A DNA stretch of 64,000 nt from an uncultured Lachnospiraceae bacterium (lineage in GTDB: Bacteria; Bacillota; Clostridia; Lachnospirales; Lachnospiraceae), in the NCBI GenBank assembly GCA_934309145.1, contig CAKRCW010000003.1, forward strand, positions 175,632 to 239,631. Direction: 5' to 3'. Position numbers and translations under genes: made by a program. The notes below the pieces were generated by a model that saw nothing but the letters and a program-made list of their open reading frames with translations, searched no databases and had not been told where the DNA came from. Shown here piece by piece: positions 43,202-51,172 of this stretch (position 1 is its first letter; every line of letters starts with the position of its first letter).

Positions 43202-44374
43202 ATGATGAATCTGAATACATTAACTTATATAGCGATAATGCTCATGGCAGCTCTTATAGCTGGCAAGATAGTAAAATTAATGAAACTTCCTAATGTTACC
43301 GGATATCTTGTAATAGGATTGCTTCTAGGTCCACATTGCCTTGGAATATTGACACAGGATTTGTTAGACAGCATGAACATAATAACAGAGCTTGCCTTGG
43401 GCTGTATTGCATTTTCAATAGGTGCAGAATTTAAGATAAGCTTCCTGAAAAAGGTAGGTAAAGCACCGATAATAATAGGTGTAATGGAAGGTCTTGGTGC
43501 CGTTGTAATTGTTGATGTGTGTCTGCTTTTGCTTGGCTATGATATAACCTTTGCACTTGCGATGGGTGCCATAGCTTCTGCGACTGCGGCAGCCTCAACA
43601 CTTATGATTGTCAAGCAGTACAAGGCTAAGGGACCGGTTACCAATACACTGCTTCCTGTAGTAGCCCTTGATGATGCAGTAGCACTTATGGCATTTGGAA
43701 TATCGATGGCTGCTGCTAATGTAATAAGCTCACATGGAACAGCATCTATAGGTAAATTACTTATAGCACCGGTTATTGAACTTATCGGTGGACTTGCTTT
43801 TGGTACATTACTTGGACTTCTTATGGTGTTTTTGGTAAATGTTTATACAGGTCGTGGTAACAGACTTGCACTTACAATGATGATGATATGCTTATGTGTC
43901 GGAGTTTCTGATTTGGTAGGATTTTCATCATTGCTCGCATGTATGATGTTAAGCTTTGTGTTTGTTAATATGTCTAAGTACAGAAGCAAGATATATGAGC
44001 CGCTAGATAGAATCACACCACCTATATATATGATGTTCTTTATCATATCAGGTGCATCGCTTGATGTAACAATTATTGCATCTGTAGGTCTTGTGGGTGC
44101 GGTTTATGTAGTTGGAAGAGTTGTCGGTAAAGCACTTGGGGCAGCACTTGGGGCAAAGATGTCTAAAGCACCTAAGGTTGTAAGCAGGTGGCTGGGACTT
44201 ACACTTGTTCCGCAGGAGGGAGTTGCTATAGGTCTTGCAACCTCCGCCGCTGCATCGCTTCCAGAATATGGTGCAAGAATAAAGACTATTGTTCTTTGCG
44301 GCGTTGTCATATATGAACTTATAGGACCTGTCATTACTAAGGCTGTACTTAAGAAGGCGGGCGAGATATCTTAA
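43202..44374 (+). CDS. cation:proton antiporter (CPA2/NhaP-like family)
   Basis: A 390-residue polytopic membrane protein with at least 10 hydrophobic helices. It opens with a KIVKLMKLPNVTGYLVIG segment typical of CPA2/KefB exchangers, has the ion-site helix LLPVVALDDAVALMAFGIS with a paired acidic motif (VALDDAVAL) near 155-163, and the long late helices of the fold (ASVGLVGAVYVVGRVVGKALG). Ion type (Na+ or K+) cannot be told. There is no NAD-binding RCK domain, so regulation may come from the PII-like protein encoded just before it. Confidence 0.88.
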   Translation: MMNLNTLTYIAIMLMAALIAGKIVKLMKLPNVTGYLVIGLLLGPHCLGILTQDLLDSMNIITELALGCIAFSIGAEFKISFLKKVGKAPIIIGVMEGLGAVVIVDVCLLLLGYDITFALAMGAIASATAAASTLMIVKQYKAKGPVTNTLLPVVALDDAVALMAFGISMAAANVISSHGTASIGKLLIAPVIELIGGLAFGTLLGLLMVFLVNVYTGRGNRLALTMMMICLCVGVSDLVGFSSLLACMMLSFVFVNMSKYRSKIYEPLDRITPPIYMMFFIISGASLDVTIIASVGLVGAVYVVGRVVGKALGAALGAKMSKAPKVVSRWLGLTLVPQEGVAIGLATSAAASLPEYGARIKTIVLCGVVIYELIGPVITKAVLKKAGEIS

Positions 44375-44405
44375 GAGGCTTGCTAAGACATACTTTGAGG
44401 TTATG

Positions 44406-44439
44406 CCACATATAATTATCTATGATTAATTATGTGTGG
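44406..44439 (+). promoter_or_regulatory. hairpin next to the TIGR04086 ribosome site
   Basis: CCACATATAATTA (44406-44418) pairs with TAATTATGTGTGG (44427-44439), 13 pairs with one G-U. The stem ends directly at GGGG (44440-44443), the ribosome site of the gene starting at 44450. It may affect initiation or terminate weakly. Confidence 0.4.
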
Positions 44440-44449
44440 GGGGATAGAT

Positions 44450-44812
44450 ATGTCTAGAGGTTATGGACTTGCAAGCGGACTTAAGGCACTCATTATATCA
44501 TATATCGTAACGGGGATAGCTTTGTTTGGGCTTGCGTTTGCTATGTATAAGCTTGGATTAAATGAAAAAACAGTTGAGTTTGCAATTACATTTATCTATA
44601 TTTTTGCTTCTGCTGTGGGTGGACTTGTGATGGGCAAGCAGATGAAACAGCGCAAATTCCTCTGGGGCTGTCTGATAGGACTCTGCTATGCACTTATAAT
44701 ATTTGGTGCATCTCTTGTTACATCGAAGGGCGGAAATATTATTGCAACAGATGGTTTGTCAACCCTGTTGCTCTGTATAGGCGGAGGGACACTTGGTGGC
44801 ATGATAAGTTAA
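44450..44812 (+). CDS. TIGR04086 family membrane protein
   Basis: A 120-residue protein with four hydrophobic helices (about 10-33, 42-65, 72-92, 97-118), from the ATG at 44450 with GGGGGGATAG upstream. The pattern and lone placement near the SCIFF genes fit TIGR04086, a clostridial membrane family of unknown function often found in the SecDF/SCIFF neighbourhood. Whether it takes part in peptide export is not known. Confidence 0.7.
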   Translation: MSRGYGLASGLKALIISYIVTGIALFGLAFAMYKLGLNEKTVEFAITFIYIFASAVGGLVMGKQMKQRKFLWGCLIGLCYALIIFGASLVTSKGGNIIATDGLSTLLLCIGGGTLGGMIS

Positions 44813-44897
44813 AAAATGCTTTTATTTATACTGAAAATGTGATATGCTAAGAAATATCTGTTGTAGATTTTAAGGATTGAGAATAAGGAGGCACATA

Positions 44898-45038
44898 ATG
44901 AAGAGAATTAAGACTTTAACTGAGAAGACTTTGAAGAGCACTGTAGTTAAGGGTGGATGCGGCGAATGTCAGACATCTTGCCAGTCTGCTTGTAAGACAT
45001 CTTGCACAGTAGGTAATCAGAGCTGCGAGAACAAGTAA
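44898..45038 (+). CDS. scfA: SCIFF peptide (six cysteines in forty-five), sactipeptide-type precursor
   Basis: A 46-residue peptide with AAGGAGG 7 nt upstream. The leader MKRIKTLTEKTLKSTVVKGG is basic and followed by CGECQTSCQSACKTSCTV, with Cys at 21, 24, 28, 32, 36 and 43. This matches the SCIFF peptide conserved across Clostridia, which the ScfB enzyme modifies by forming thioether links between Cys and a Thr or other residue. The natural role of mature SCIFF is not known. It lies upstream of a hairpin that should limit read-through into scfB, so the peptide is made in excess of the enzyme. Confidence 0.97.
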   Translation: MKRIKTLTEKTLKSTVVKGGCGECQTSCQSACKTSCTVGNQSCENK

Positions 45039-45055
45039 TATCAGTAATACATATT

Positions 45056-45113
45056 GCGTAACGGCAGAAGGGGACCATCCAAAGATAGTCCTCTTTCGTT
45101 GCGTTATTATTTA
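45056..45113 (+). terminator. partial terminator between scfA and scfB
   Basis: The stem GGGGAC (45070-45075) / GTCCTC (45088-45093) extends outward through further pairs to AACG (45060-45063) / CGTT (45102-45105), and TTATTATTT follows. It is imperfect, which suits read-through to scfB at a lower level than scfA. Confidence 0.55.
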
Positions 45114-45127
45114 AGGAGTCAGTAGTT

Positions 45128-46525
45128 ATGGTACACCAGTACAAAAATAATGGTTACAATATCGTACTTGATGTATGTAGCGGATCAGTTCATGTTGTGG
45201 ACGAGCTGGTCTATGATATGATTGCATTGTATGAGAGTACAGACTTGGATGACATCATAGCAGCTATGACAGAGAAGTATGGTAATAAGTATACTAAGGA
45301 AGATATTCAGGATGCATACTCTGATATTAAGGAGTTAGCTGATAATGGGCAGCTCTTTACTGAGGATGTATATAAGAATGTTATAATTGATTTTAAGAAG
45401 AGAAAGACAGTGGTTAAGGCACTGTGCCTGCATATTGCACATGACTGTAATCTGGCCTGTAAGTACTGTTTTGCAGACGAGGGCGAGTATCATGGACAGA
45501 AGCGTGAGCTTATGAGCTTAGAGGTAGGTAAACGTGCTCTTGACTTTTTGATAGAGAATTCCGGAAACAGAGTTAATCTTGAGGTTGATTTCTTTGGCGG
45601 AGAGCCTTTGATGAACTTTGATGTTGTGAAGGAATTGGTTGCCTACGGAAGAAGCAGAGAGAAGGAGGCGGGTAAGAATTTCCGTTTTACCCTTACTACC
45701 AATGGTATGCTTTTGAATGATGAGGTTATGGATTTCTGTAACAGAGAGATATCTAATGTTGTCTTAAGTCTTGACGGAAGAAAGAACGTGAATGACGCAA
45801 TGCGACCAACCAGAAATGGAAAGGGGAGCTATGATATTATTGTTCCTAAGTTCCAGAAGTTTGTGGAGAACAGAGGGGATAAGAGCTACTATGTAAGAGG
45901 AACATTTACTAGAAATAATCTTGATTTTACAGAAGATTTTAAGTGTATGGCAGATCTTGGGTTCAAGGAGATTTCCATAGAGCCTGTTGTATCACCTGAT
46001 GAAAGTCCGTTTGCTATTCGCGAGGAGGATATCGATACAATCTGTGCAGAGTACGACAAGCTTGCCAGAGATATAATCGCGAGACATAAAGCAGGCAAAC
46101 CGGTGACCTTCTTCCATTACATGATTGATTTGAATGGCGGACCTTGTGTTTACAAGCGCCTTTCAGGTTGCGGTTCAGGAACAGAGTATCTTGCAGTTAC
46201 ACCGACTGGAGATTTGTATCCTTGCCATCAGTTTGTTGGCAACGAGGATTTCAGGCTTGGTGATATATATAATGGAATTGAGCGTAACGATATAGTTGAT
46301 GAATTTAAGCAGTGCAATGTTTACGCTAAGGATAAGTGTAAGGACTGCTTCGCAAGATTTTATTGCAGCGGCGGTTGTGCAGCTAATTCATATCAGTTCC
46401 ATGGCACAATACTTGATGCTTACGATATTGGTTGTAAGCTGCAGCAGAAACGAGTTGAATGTGCAATTATGATAAAGGCGGCCTTAGCTGATGCTGCCGA
46501 AGAAGTAGAAGAAGGAGAAGTATAA
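45128..46525 (+). CDS. scfB: thioether-forming SCIFF maturase, radical SAM/SPASM
   Basis: A 465-residue protein. N-terminal ~90 residues form a peptide-recognition (RRE-like) region. The radical-SAM cluster is in HDCNLACKYCFADEG (Cys107, 111, 114). The SAM-binding VDFFGGEPLMNFDVV follows, and the C-terminal SPASM domain has auxiliary-cluster Cys in CGSGTEYLAVTPTGDLYPC and a CKDCFARFYCSGGC run. Family members (CteB) install thioether bonds in the SCIFF peptide. Its stop overlaps the secDF start by 1 nt, so modification and membrane translocation genes are coupled. Confidence 0.96.
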   Translation: MVHQYKNNGYNIVLDVCSGSVHVVDELVYDMIALYESTDLDDIIAAMTEKYGNKYTKEDIQDAYSDIKELADNGQLFTEDVYKNVIIDFKKRKTVVKALCLHIAHDCNLACKYCFADEGEYHGQKRELMSLEVGKRALDFLIENSGNRVNLEVDFFGGEPLMNFDVVKELVAYGRSREKEAGKNFRFTLTTNGMLLNDEVMDFCNREISNVVLSLDGRKNVNDAMRPTRNGKGSYDIIVPKFQKFVENRGDKSYYVRGTFTRNNLDFTEDFKCMADLGFKEISIEPVVSPDESPFAIREEDIDTICAEYDKLARDIIARHKAGKPVTFFHYMIDLNGGPCVYKRLSGCGSGTEYLAVTPTGDLYPCHQFVGNEDFRLGDIYNGIERNDIVDEFKQCNVYAKDKCKDCFARFYCSGGCAANSYQFHGTILDAYDIGCKLQQKRVECAIMIKAALADAAEEVEEGEV

Positions 46526-48720
46526 TGAAGAAAGCAAAGAGAAATGCGGTAATTGCCTTATTGGTGTTTACATTGCTTTTAGCAGGCGGCATCTACATGG
46601 CAATTATGGGCGTAGGTTCTGATCATGTTGGCAAGACTGAGGATATACCTCTTGGTCTTGATTTGCAGGGTGGTTTATCTGTAACATATGAGATAACAAC
46701 GCCGGATCCTACAAGTGATGAGATTGCGGCAACAGTAGACAAGCTTCAGCGAAGAGTTGATGCTTATAGCTCTGAGGGTGAGGTATATCAGGAAGGCAAC
46801 GACAGAATAACTGTAGAGATTCCTGTAGATACAACCAAGTATGATGCACATGATATTCTGACTGACCTTGGTACACCTGGACAGCTGGAATTCCTTGATT
46901 ATGAGAATGAGCAGCTTCGAGAGGCTGGCAAAGAATACACAGCACTGATTACCGGTGCAGATATCAAGAATGCACAGGCAGGTCAGGATTCATCAGAAAG
47001 TATCTCTAAGTCATACCTTGTTCAGCTGGCATTTACTGAGGAGGGTACAACAAAGTTTGCAGCAGCTACAGCAGCTAACATTGGTAAGCCTATTTATATT
47101 ATATATGATGGAGAGATAGCAAGTGCCCCTACTGTTAAGACAGCAATAACAGATGGTAGTGCGGTTATCGATTCAATATCATCTCTTGAGGAGGCACAGC
47201 AGCTTGCTGATACAATCAAGATTGGTGCTCTTCCACTTGAATTATCTCAGCTTCAGTACAATATAGTTGGTGCTAAGCTCGGTCAGGAGGCAGTAAGCAG
47301 CAGCTTAAAGGCCGGCGCAATTGGTCTTGTAATTGTATGTGTACTCATGATAGTAATATATCTTGTTCCTGGAGTTGTTGCTTCGCTTGCACTTGTTGCA
47401 TATGTTGTTATAATGCTTCTCCTCTTGAGTGTAAGAAACATTACGCTTACGCTTCCGGGTATTGCAGGTATTATCCTTTCAATCGGTATGGCGGTTGATG
47501 CAAACGTAATTATCTTCACTCGTATCAAGGAAGAGATTGCGGCAGGAAACAACGTAAGAAATGCTGTTACAGCAGGTTTCTCTAAGGCTTTATCAGCTAT
47601 TTTAGATGGTAATATAACAACTCTTATTGCTGCATTTGTTCTTATGATGCTTGGAACAGGTAGTATAAAGGGATTTGCAACAACACTTATGATAGGTATT
47701 ATCTTATCTATGTTTACAGCACTTGTAATTACTAAGATGTTGCTTAATGCATTTGTTACTCTTGGAGTTACAAATGAGAAGTGCTTTGGTAAGGCTAAGC
47801 AGCCTAAGGTTGTTAATTTTGTTAAGAATGCAAAGATATGTTTCGTTATATCGGCAATTGTAATAATTGCAGGACTTGTATTCCTTCCAATAAACAAGGC
47901 TAATGATGGTCGTATTCTTAACTTCAGCCTTGAGTTTACAGGTGGTACATCAACAACTGTAACATTTGATGAGCCGTATACACTTGAGCGTGCAGAGTCA
48001 GAGGTTGTTCCTGTGATAACGGAGACAGTAGGTGTATCTGCTGCTGATATCCAGATTCAGACGGTTGAGGGAACAAATCAGGTTATCTTTAAGACACCTG
48101 AGCTCTCAGAGGAGGATGGACAGAACGAAGCATTAGAGAATGCACTTAAGAATAATTTTGGGGTATCAGAGATTCAGACACAGAGTATAAGCTCGACAAT
48201 AAGTGGCGAGATGAAGAAGGATGCGATTATAGCTATTGCGATTTCATCAGTGCTTATGCTTATCTATATAGCTATTCGATTCTCAGATGTGAAGTTTGGT
48301 GCGAGTGCAGTTATTGCACTTATACATGACGTAATGGTTGTATTTGCAGTTTACTCAATAGCTAAGCTTTCAGTTGGTAATACGTTTATTGCCTGTATGC
48401 TTACTATAGTTGGTTACTCGATAAACGCTACAATCATTATCTTCGACCGTATACGTGAGAACAGAAAGATTATGGATCAGAAGACACCTCTTGCAGAGGT
48501 TGTAAATACAAGTATAGCACAGACATTTACAAGAACAATTTACACATCGCTCACGACATTTGTCATGGTTTTTGTATTGTTTATAATGGGAGTTTCATCA
48601 CTTAAGGAATTCACATTTACACTTATGGTTGGTATTGTATGTGGTGCTTATTCATCAGCGTGTATCACAGGACCACTTTGGTTCTATATGAAGAGTATAG
48701 GTAAGAAGAAAAATGCATAG
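46525..48720 (+). CDS. secDF: fused SecDF protein-export subunit
   Basis: A 731-residue membrane protein that fuses SecD and SecF. An N-terminal helix (about 8-27), GLDLQGGLSVTYEI (SecD signature, about 45-58), a large exterior domain, then six helices including PGIAGIILSIGMAVDANVIIFT (SecD ion-path Asp) end the first half. The SecF half starts about 435 with FSLEFTGGTSTTV and ends with TIVGYSINATIIIFDRIREN and more helices. SecDF pulls proteins out at the membrane exterior using the proton or sodium gradient. It lies directly after scfB, a common SCIFF arrangement. Confidence 0.97.
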   Translation: MKKAKRNAVIALLVFTLLLAGGIYMAIMGVGSDHVGKTEDIPLGLDLQGGLSVTYEITTPDPTSDEIAATVDKLQRRVDAYSSEGEVYQEGNDRITVEIPVDTTKYDAHDILTDLGTPGQLEFLDYENEQLREAGKEYTALITGADIKNAQAGQDSSESISKSYLVQLAFTEEGTTKFAAATAANIGKPIYIIYDGEIASAPTVKTAITDGSAVIDSISSLEEAQQLADTIKIGALPLELSQLQYNIVGAKLGQEAVSSSLKAGAIGLVIVCVLMIVIYLVPGVVASLALVAYVVIMLLLLSVRNITLTLPGIAGIILSIGMAVDANVIIFTRIKEEIAAGNNVRNAVTAGFSKALSAILDGNITTLIAAFVLMMLGTGSIKGFATTLMIGIILSMFTALVITKMLLNAFVTLGVTNEKCFGKAKQPKVVNFVKNAKICFVISAIVIIAGLVFLPINKANDGRILNFSLEFTGGTSTTVTFDEPYTLERAESEVVPVITETVGVSAADIQIQTVEGTNQVIFKTPELSEEDGQNEALENALKNNFGVSEIQTQSISSTISGEMKKDAIIAIAISSVLMLIYIAIRFSDVKFGASAVIALIHDVMVVFAVYSIAKLSVGNTFIACMLTIVGYSINATIIIFDRIRENRKIMDQKTPLAEVVNTSIAQTFTRTIYTSLTTFVMVFVLFIMGVSSLKEFTFTLMVGIVCGAYSSACITGPLWFYMKSIGKKKNA

Positions 48721-48743
48721 CCTGTGAGGCCATGTATTCAGCC

Positions 48744-48792
48744 GGGCGGCTGCATTGAGTAATACTTAGTGTAGCTGCTCGATTTTATTTTA
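48744..48792 (+). terminator. terminator after secDF
   Basis: GGGCGGCTGC (48744-48753) can pair with GTAGCTGCTC (48771-48780) through 10 pairs including G-U, followed by GATTTTATTTT. A competing local hairpin CAGCC/GGCTG (48739-48752) would prevent it, so the two may be alternative states. Confidence 0.5.
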
Positions 48793-48811
48793 AGAGACAG
48801 AGGTTGCTTAT

Positions 48812-50581
48812 ATGGAAATGAACTGGCGTGTTAATGCAAAAAGGGCAGATTTTGATGGGATAGCAGCGGAATATGGCATCAGTCCTGTGATAGCCAGAGT
48901 TATAACTAACAGAGGCGTTAGCAGGGAGGATATAGGGAAATACCTTTACGGAAAGATAAGTGATGTCAGAGACCCATGGAGTATGGCTGATATGGAGCTT
49001 GGATGTAATATCATGAGCAACAAGATAAAGGCTGATGCAAGTATCCGTGTTGTTGGCGACTATGATGTAGATGGAATAACGTCAACATATATTCTGTATG
49101 ATGGATTAAGAAGTCTTGGCGCCAATGTAAGCTATGATATACCTGACAGGATAAGAGATGGCTATGGTATAAATGTACGCATAATCAATGATGCCAGGAG
49201 GGATAACGTTGATACAATTATAACCTGCGACAATGGGATTTCAGCATTTGAGGCAATCGCACTTGCAAAGGAATATGGTATGACAGTAATAGTTACTGAC
49301 CATCACGAGTTAAAGTATGAGTTGGATGATTCAGGAATAAAGCAGTACAGATGGGTAGATGCTGATGCTATTATAGATATAAAGAGACCTGACTGTCCAT
49401 ATCCATTTAAGGAGATATGCGGTGCGACGGTAGCGTACAAATTCTTACAGTGCTTATATGAGGTTATGTGTAAGCCGTGGGGTGACAGTGACAGGTATAT
49501 AGAGTTTGTGGCTATAGCAACGCAGTGTGACATAATGTCTCTTACTGATGAGAATAGGATATATGTCAAGCGTGGTCTCGATGTGTTCCCAAATACAAAG
49601 AATAAGGGATTTCAGGCTTTGATAGAAGCTGCCGGACTTAGTGGAAAGAAGTTATCCTCGTATCATCTGGGGTTTGTGCTAGGTCCGTGTCTGAATGCGA
49701 CGGGCAGGCTTGATAGTGCTAAGGAAGCGCTTCAATTACTGCTCACAGATGATGGTGAGATGGCGAGAAAACTGGCGGAGAGTGTAGTGCTTTTAAATGA
49801 GAGCAGAAAGCAGCTTACAAACGAGGGCGTTCATGCTGCTGAGGAATGGGTGGATGCGTGTGATAAGCTGCCTGACGTACTGGTTGTGTATCTTCCGGAC
49901 ATACATGAGAGCATCGCGGGAATAATTGCAGGCCGTATAAGAGAGCGGTATTACAGACCTACATATGTACTTACTAAAACTGAAAATGGAATATTAAAGG
50001 GTTCAGGGCGCTCAATAAAGGGATATAATATGTTTGACGAGCTAACTAAGTGTGCAGATTTATTTCTAGGCTATGGTGGACATGAGCTTGCTGCAGGCTT
50101 TTCCCTTGTGGAGGATAATCTGGAGAGCATGAGGGAAGCTTTGAATCGTCTGCATACCATGACAGAGGAGGTATTGACACCGAAGCTTATGATAGATGTG
50201 CCTATGCCTATGTCGTACCCTGATGCAGAGCTTGTAGAGCAGCTCGCACTTCTTGAACCTTACGGCAAGGATAATGAGAAGCCTGTGTTTGCGGAGTCGC
50301 AGATAGGAGTTGTAAATGCAAGGCTTATAGGCAGTGAGGGACAGTATATAAGGCTGACATTTAAGGATAGATACGGAAATAGAATAAATGGCATAGATTT
50401 TAATGCAAATAACTTCATATCATGCATAAAATTGTGGTTTGGAGAGCAAGAATGTGATAAAATGTTTAATGGTGAGCCTAACGATATACTTATTGATGTG
50501 GCTTACACACCTGATGTTAATGAATATAATGGAAGAATTACGATGCAGGTAAAACCTACACATTATCGTAAGTCACTATAA
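48812..50581 (+). CDS. recJ: single-strand-specific exonuclease RecJ
   Basis: A 589-residue DHH-family phosphodiesterase. The motifs are VVGDYDVDGITSTYI (metal-binding Asp, about 75-89), TCDNGISAFEAI, TDHHELK (DHH motif, about 160-166), GPCLNATGRLDSA (about 290-302), the DHHA1 segment GSGRSIKGYNMF / GYGGHELAAGFSL, and a C-terminal OB-like domain. RecJ digests 5' single-strand DNA in recombination and mismatch repair. The start ATG has AGAGG upstream. apt follows after 29 bp. Confidence 0.95.
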   Translation: MEMNWRVNAKRADFDGIAAEYGISPVIARVITNRGVSREDIGKYLYGKISDVRDPWSMADMELGCNIMSNKIKADASIRVVGDYDVDGITSTYILYDGLRSLGANVSYDIPDRIRDGYGINVRIINDARRDNVDTIITCDNGISAFEAIALAKEYGMTVIVTDHHELKYELDDSGIKQYRWVDADAIIDIKRPDCPYPFKEICGATVAYKFLQCLYEVMCKPWGDSDRYIEFVAIATQCDIMSLTDENRIYVKRGLDVFPNTKNKGFQALIEAAGLSGKKLSSYHLGFVLGPCLNATGRLDSAKEALQLLLTDDGEMARKLAESVVLLNESRKQLTNEGVHAAEEWVDACDKLPDVLVVYLPDIHESIAGIIAGRIRERYYRPTYVLTKTENGILKGSGRSIKGYNMFDELTKCADLFLGYGGHELAAGFSLVEDNLESMREALNRLHTMTEEVLTPKLMIDVPMPMSYPDAELVEQLALLEPYGKDNEKPVFAESQIGVVNARLIGSEGQYIRLTFKDRYGNRINGIDFNANNFISCIKLWFGEQECDKMFNGEPNDILIDVAYTPDVNEYNGRITMQVKPTHYRKSL

Positions 50582-50610
50582 TATAAGAAGAGAAAAGAGG
50601 AGAACAAAGC

Positions 50611-51135
50611 ATGAAAAAAGTAGAAGATTATATGATAAGTATTCCTGACTTCCCTAAGAAGGGTATAATATTCAGAGATGTAACCGGTGTTACTGAGAGT
50701 GCTGAGGGCTTTCATCTTGCCATTGATGAGATGAACAAGCTTCTTGATGGCGTTGATTATGATCTTATAGCCGGTGCAGAGTCACGCGGTTTCATATTTG
50801 GAGCTCCACTTGCATACATGAATAATAAGGGACTTGTACTTGTAAGAAAGAAGGGCAAGCTCCCAAGAGAGACAGTTTCAGCAGAGTATGACCTTGAGTA
50901 TGGTTCTGCTACAATCGAGATTCACAAGGATGCTATAAAGCCGGGAGACAAGGTTGTTCTTGTTGATGACCTTATAGCTACAGGAGGAACTATTCAGGCA
51001 ACTGCCAAGCTTATAGAACAGTTAGGTGGAGAAGTAGTTAAGATGATATTCCTTATAGAGCTTACAGACCTTAAGGCAAGAGAGATGCTTAAGGGTTACG
51101 ATATAGAGTCTGTTATAAAGTACGATGGAGAATAA
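50611..51135 (+). CDS. apt: adenine phosphoribosyltransferase
   Basis: A 174-residue type I phosphoribosyltransferase of normal Apt length. It has FPKKGIIFRDVTG (about 14-26), AGAESRGFIFGAPLA (about 56-70), RKKGKLPRET (about 80-89) and the PRPP-binding loop VVLVDDLIATGGTIQAT (about 113-129). It salvages adenine to AMP. It lies between recJ and the (p)ppGpp synthase gene, a frequent clostridial order. AGAGGAG gives a good ribosome site. Confidence 0.97.
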   Translation: MKKVEDYMISIPDFPKKGIIFRDVTGVTESAEGFHLAIDEMNKLLDGVDYDLIAGAESRGFIFGAPLAYMNNKGLVLVRKKGKLPRETVSAEYDLEYGSATIEIHKDAIKPGDKVVLVDDLIATGGTIQATAKLIEQLGGEVVKMIFLIELTDLKAREMLKGYDIESVIKYDGE

Positions 51136-51172
51136 GAGCATTTTATAATTACTACAGAAGGAAGTGATTGGT

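Noticed and set aside
47283..47897. A 204-codon minus-strand frame inside secDF
   Set aside because: The sense frame is certain SecDF; the antisense frame has no ribosome site and no recognisable motif.
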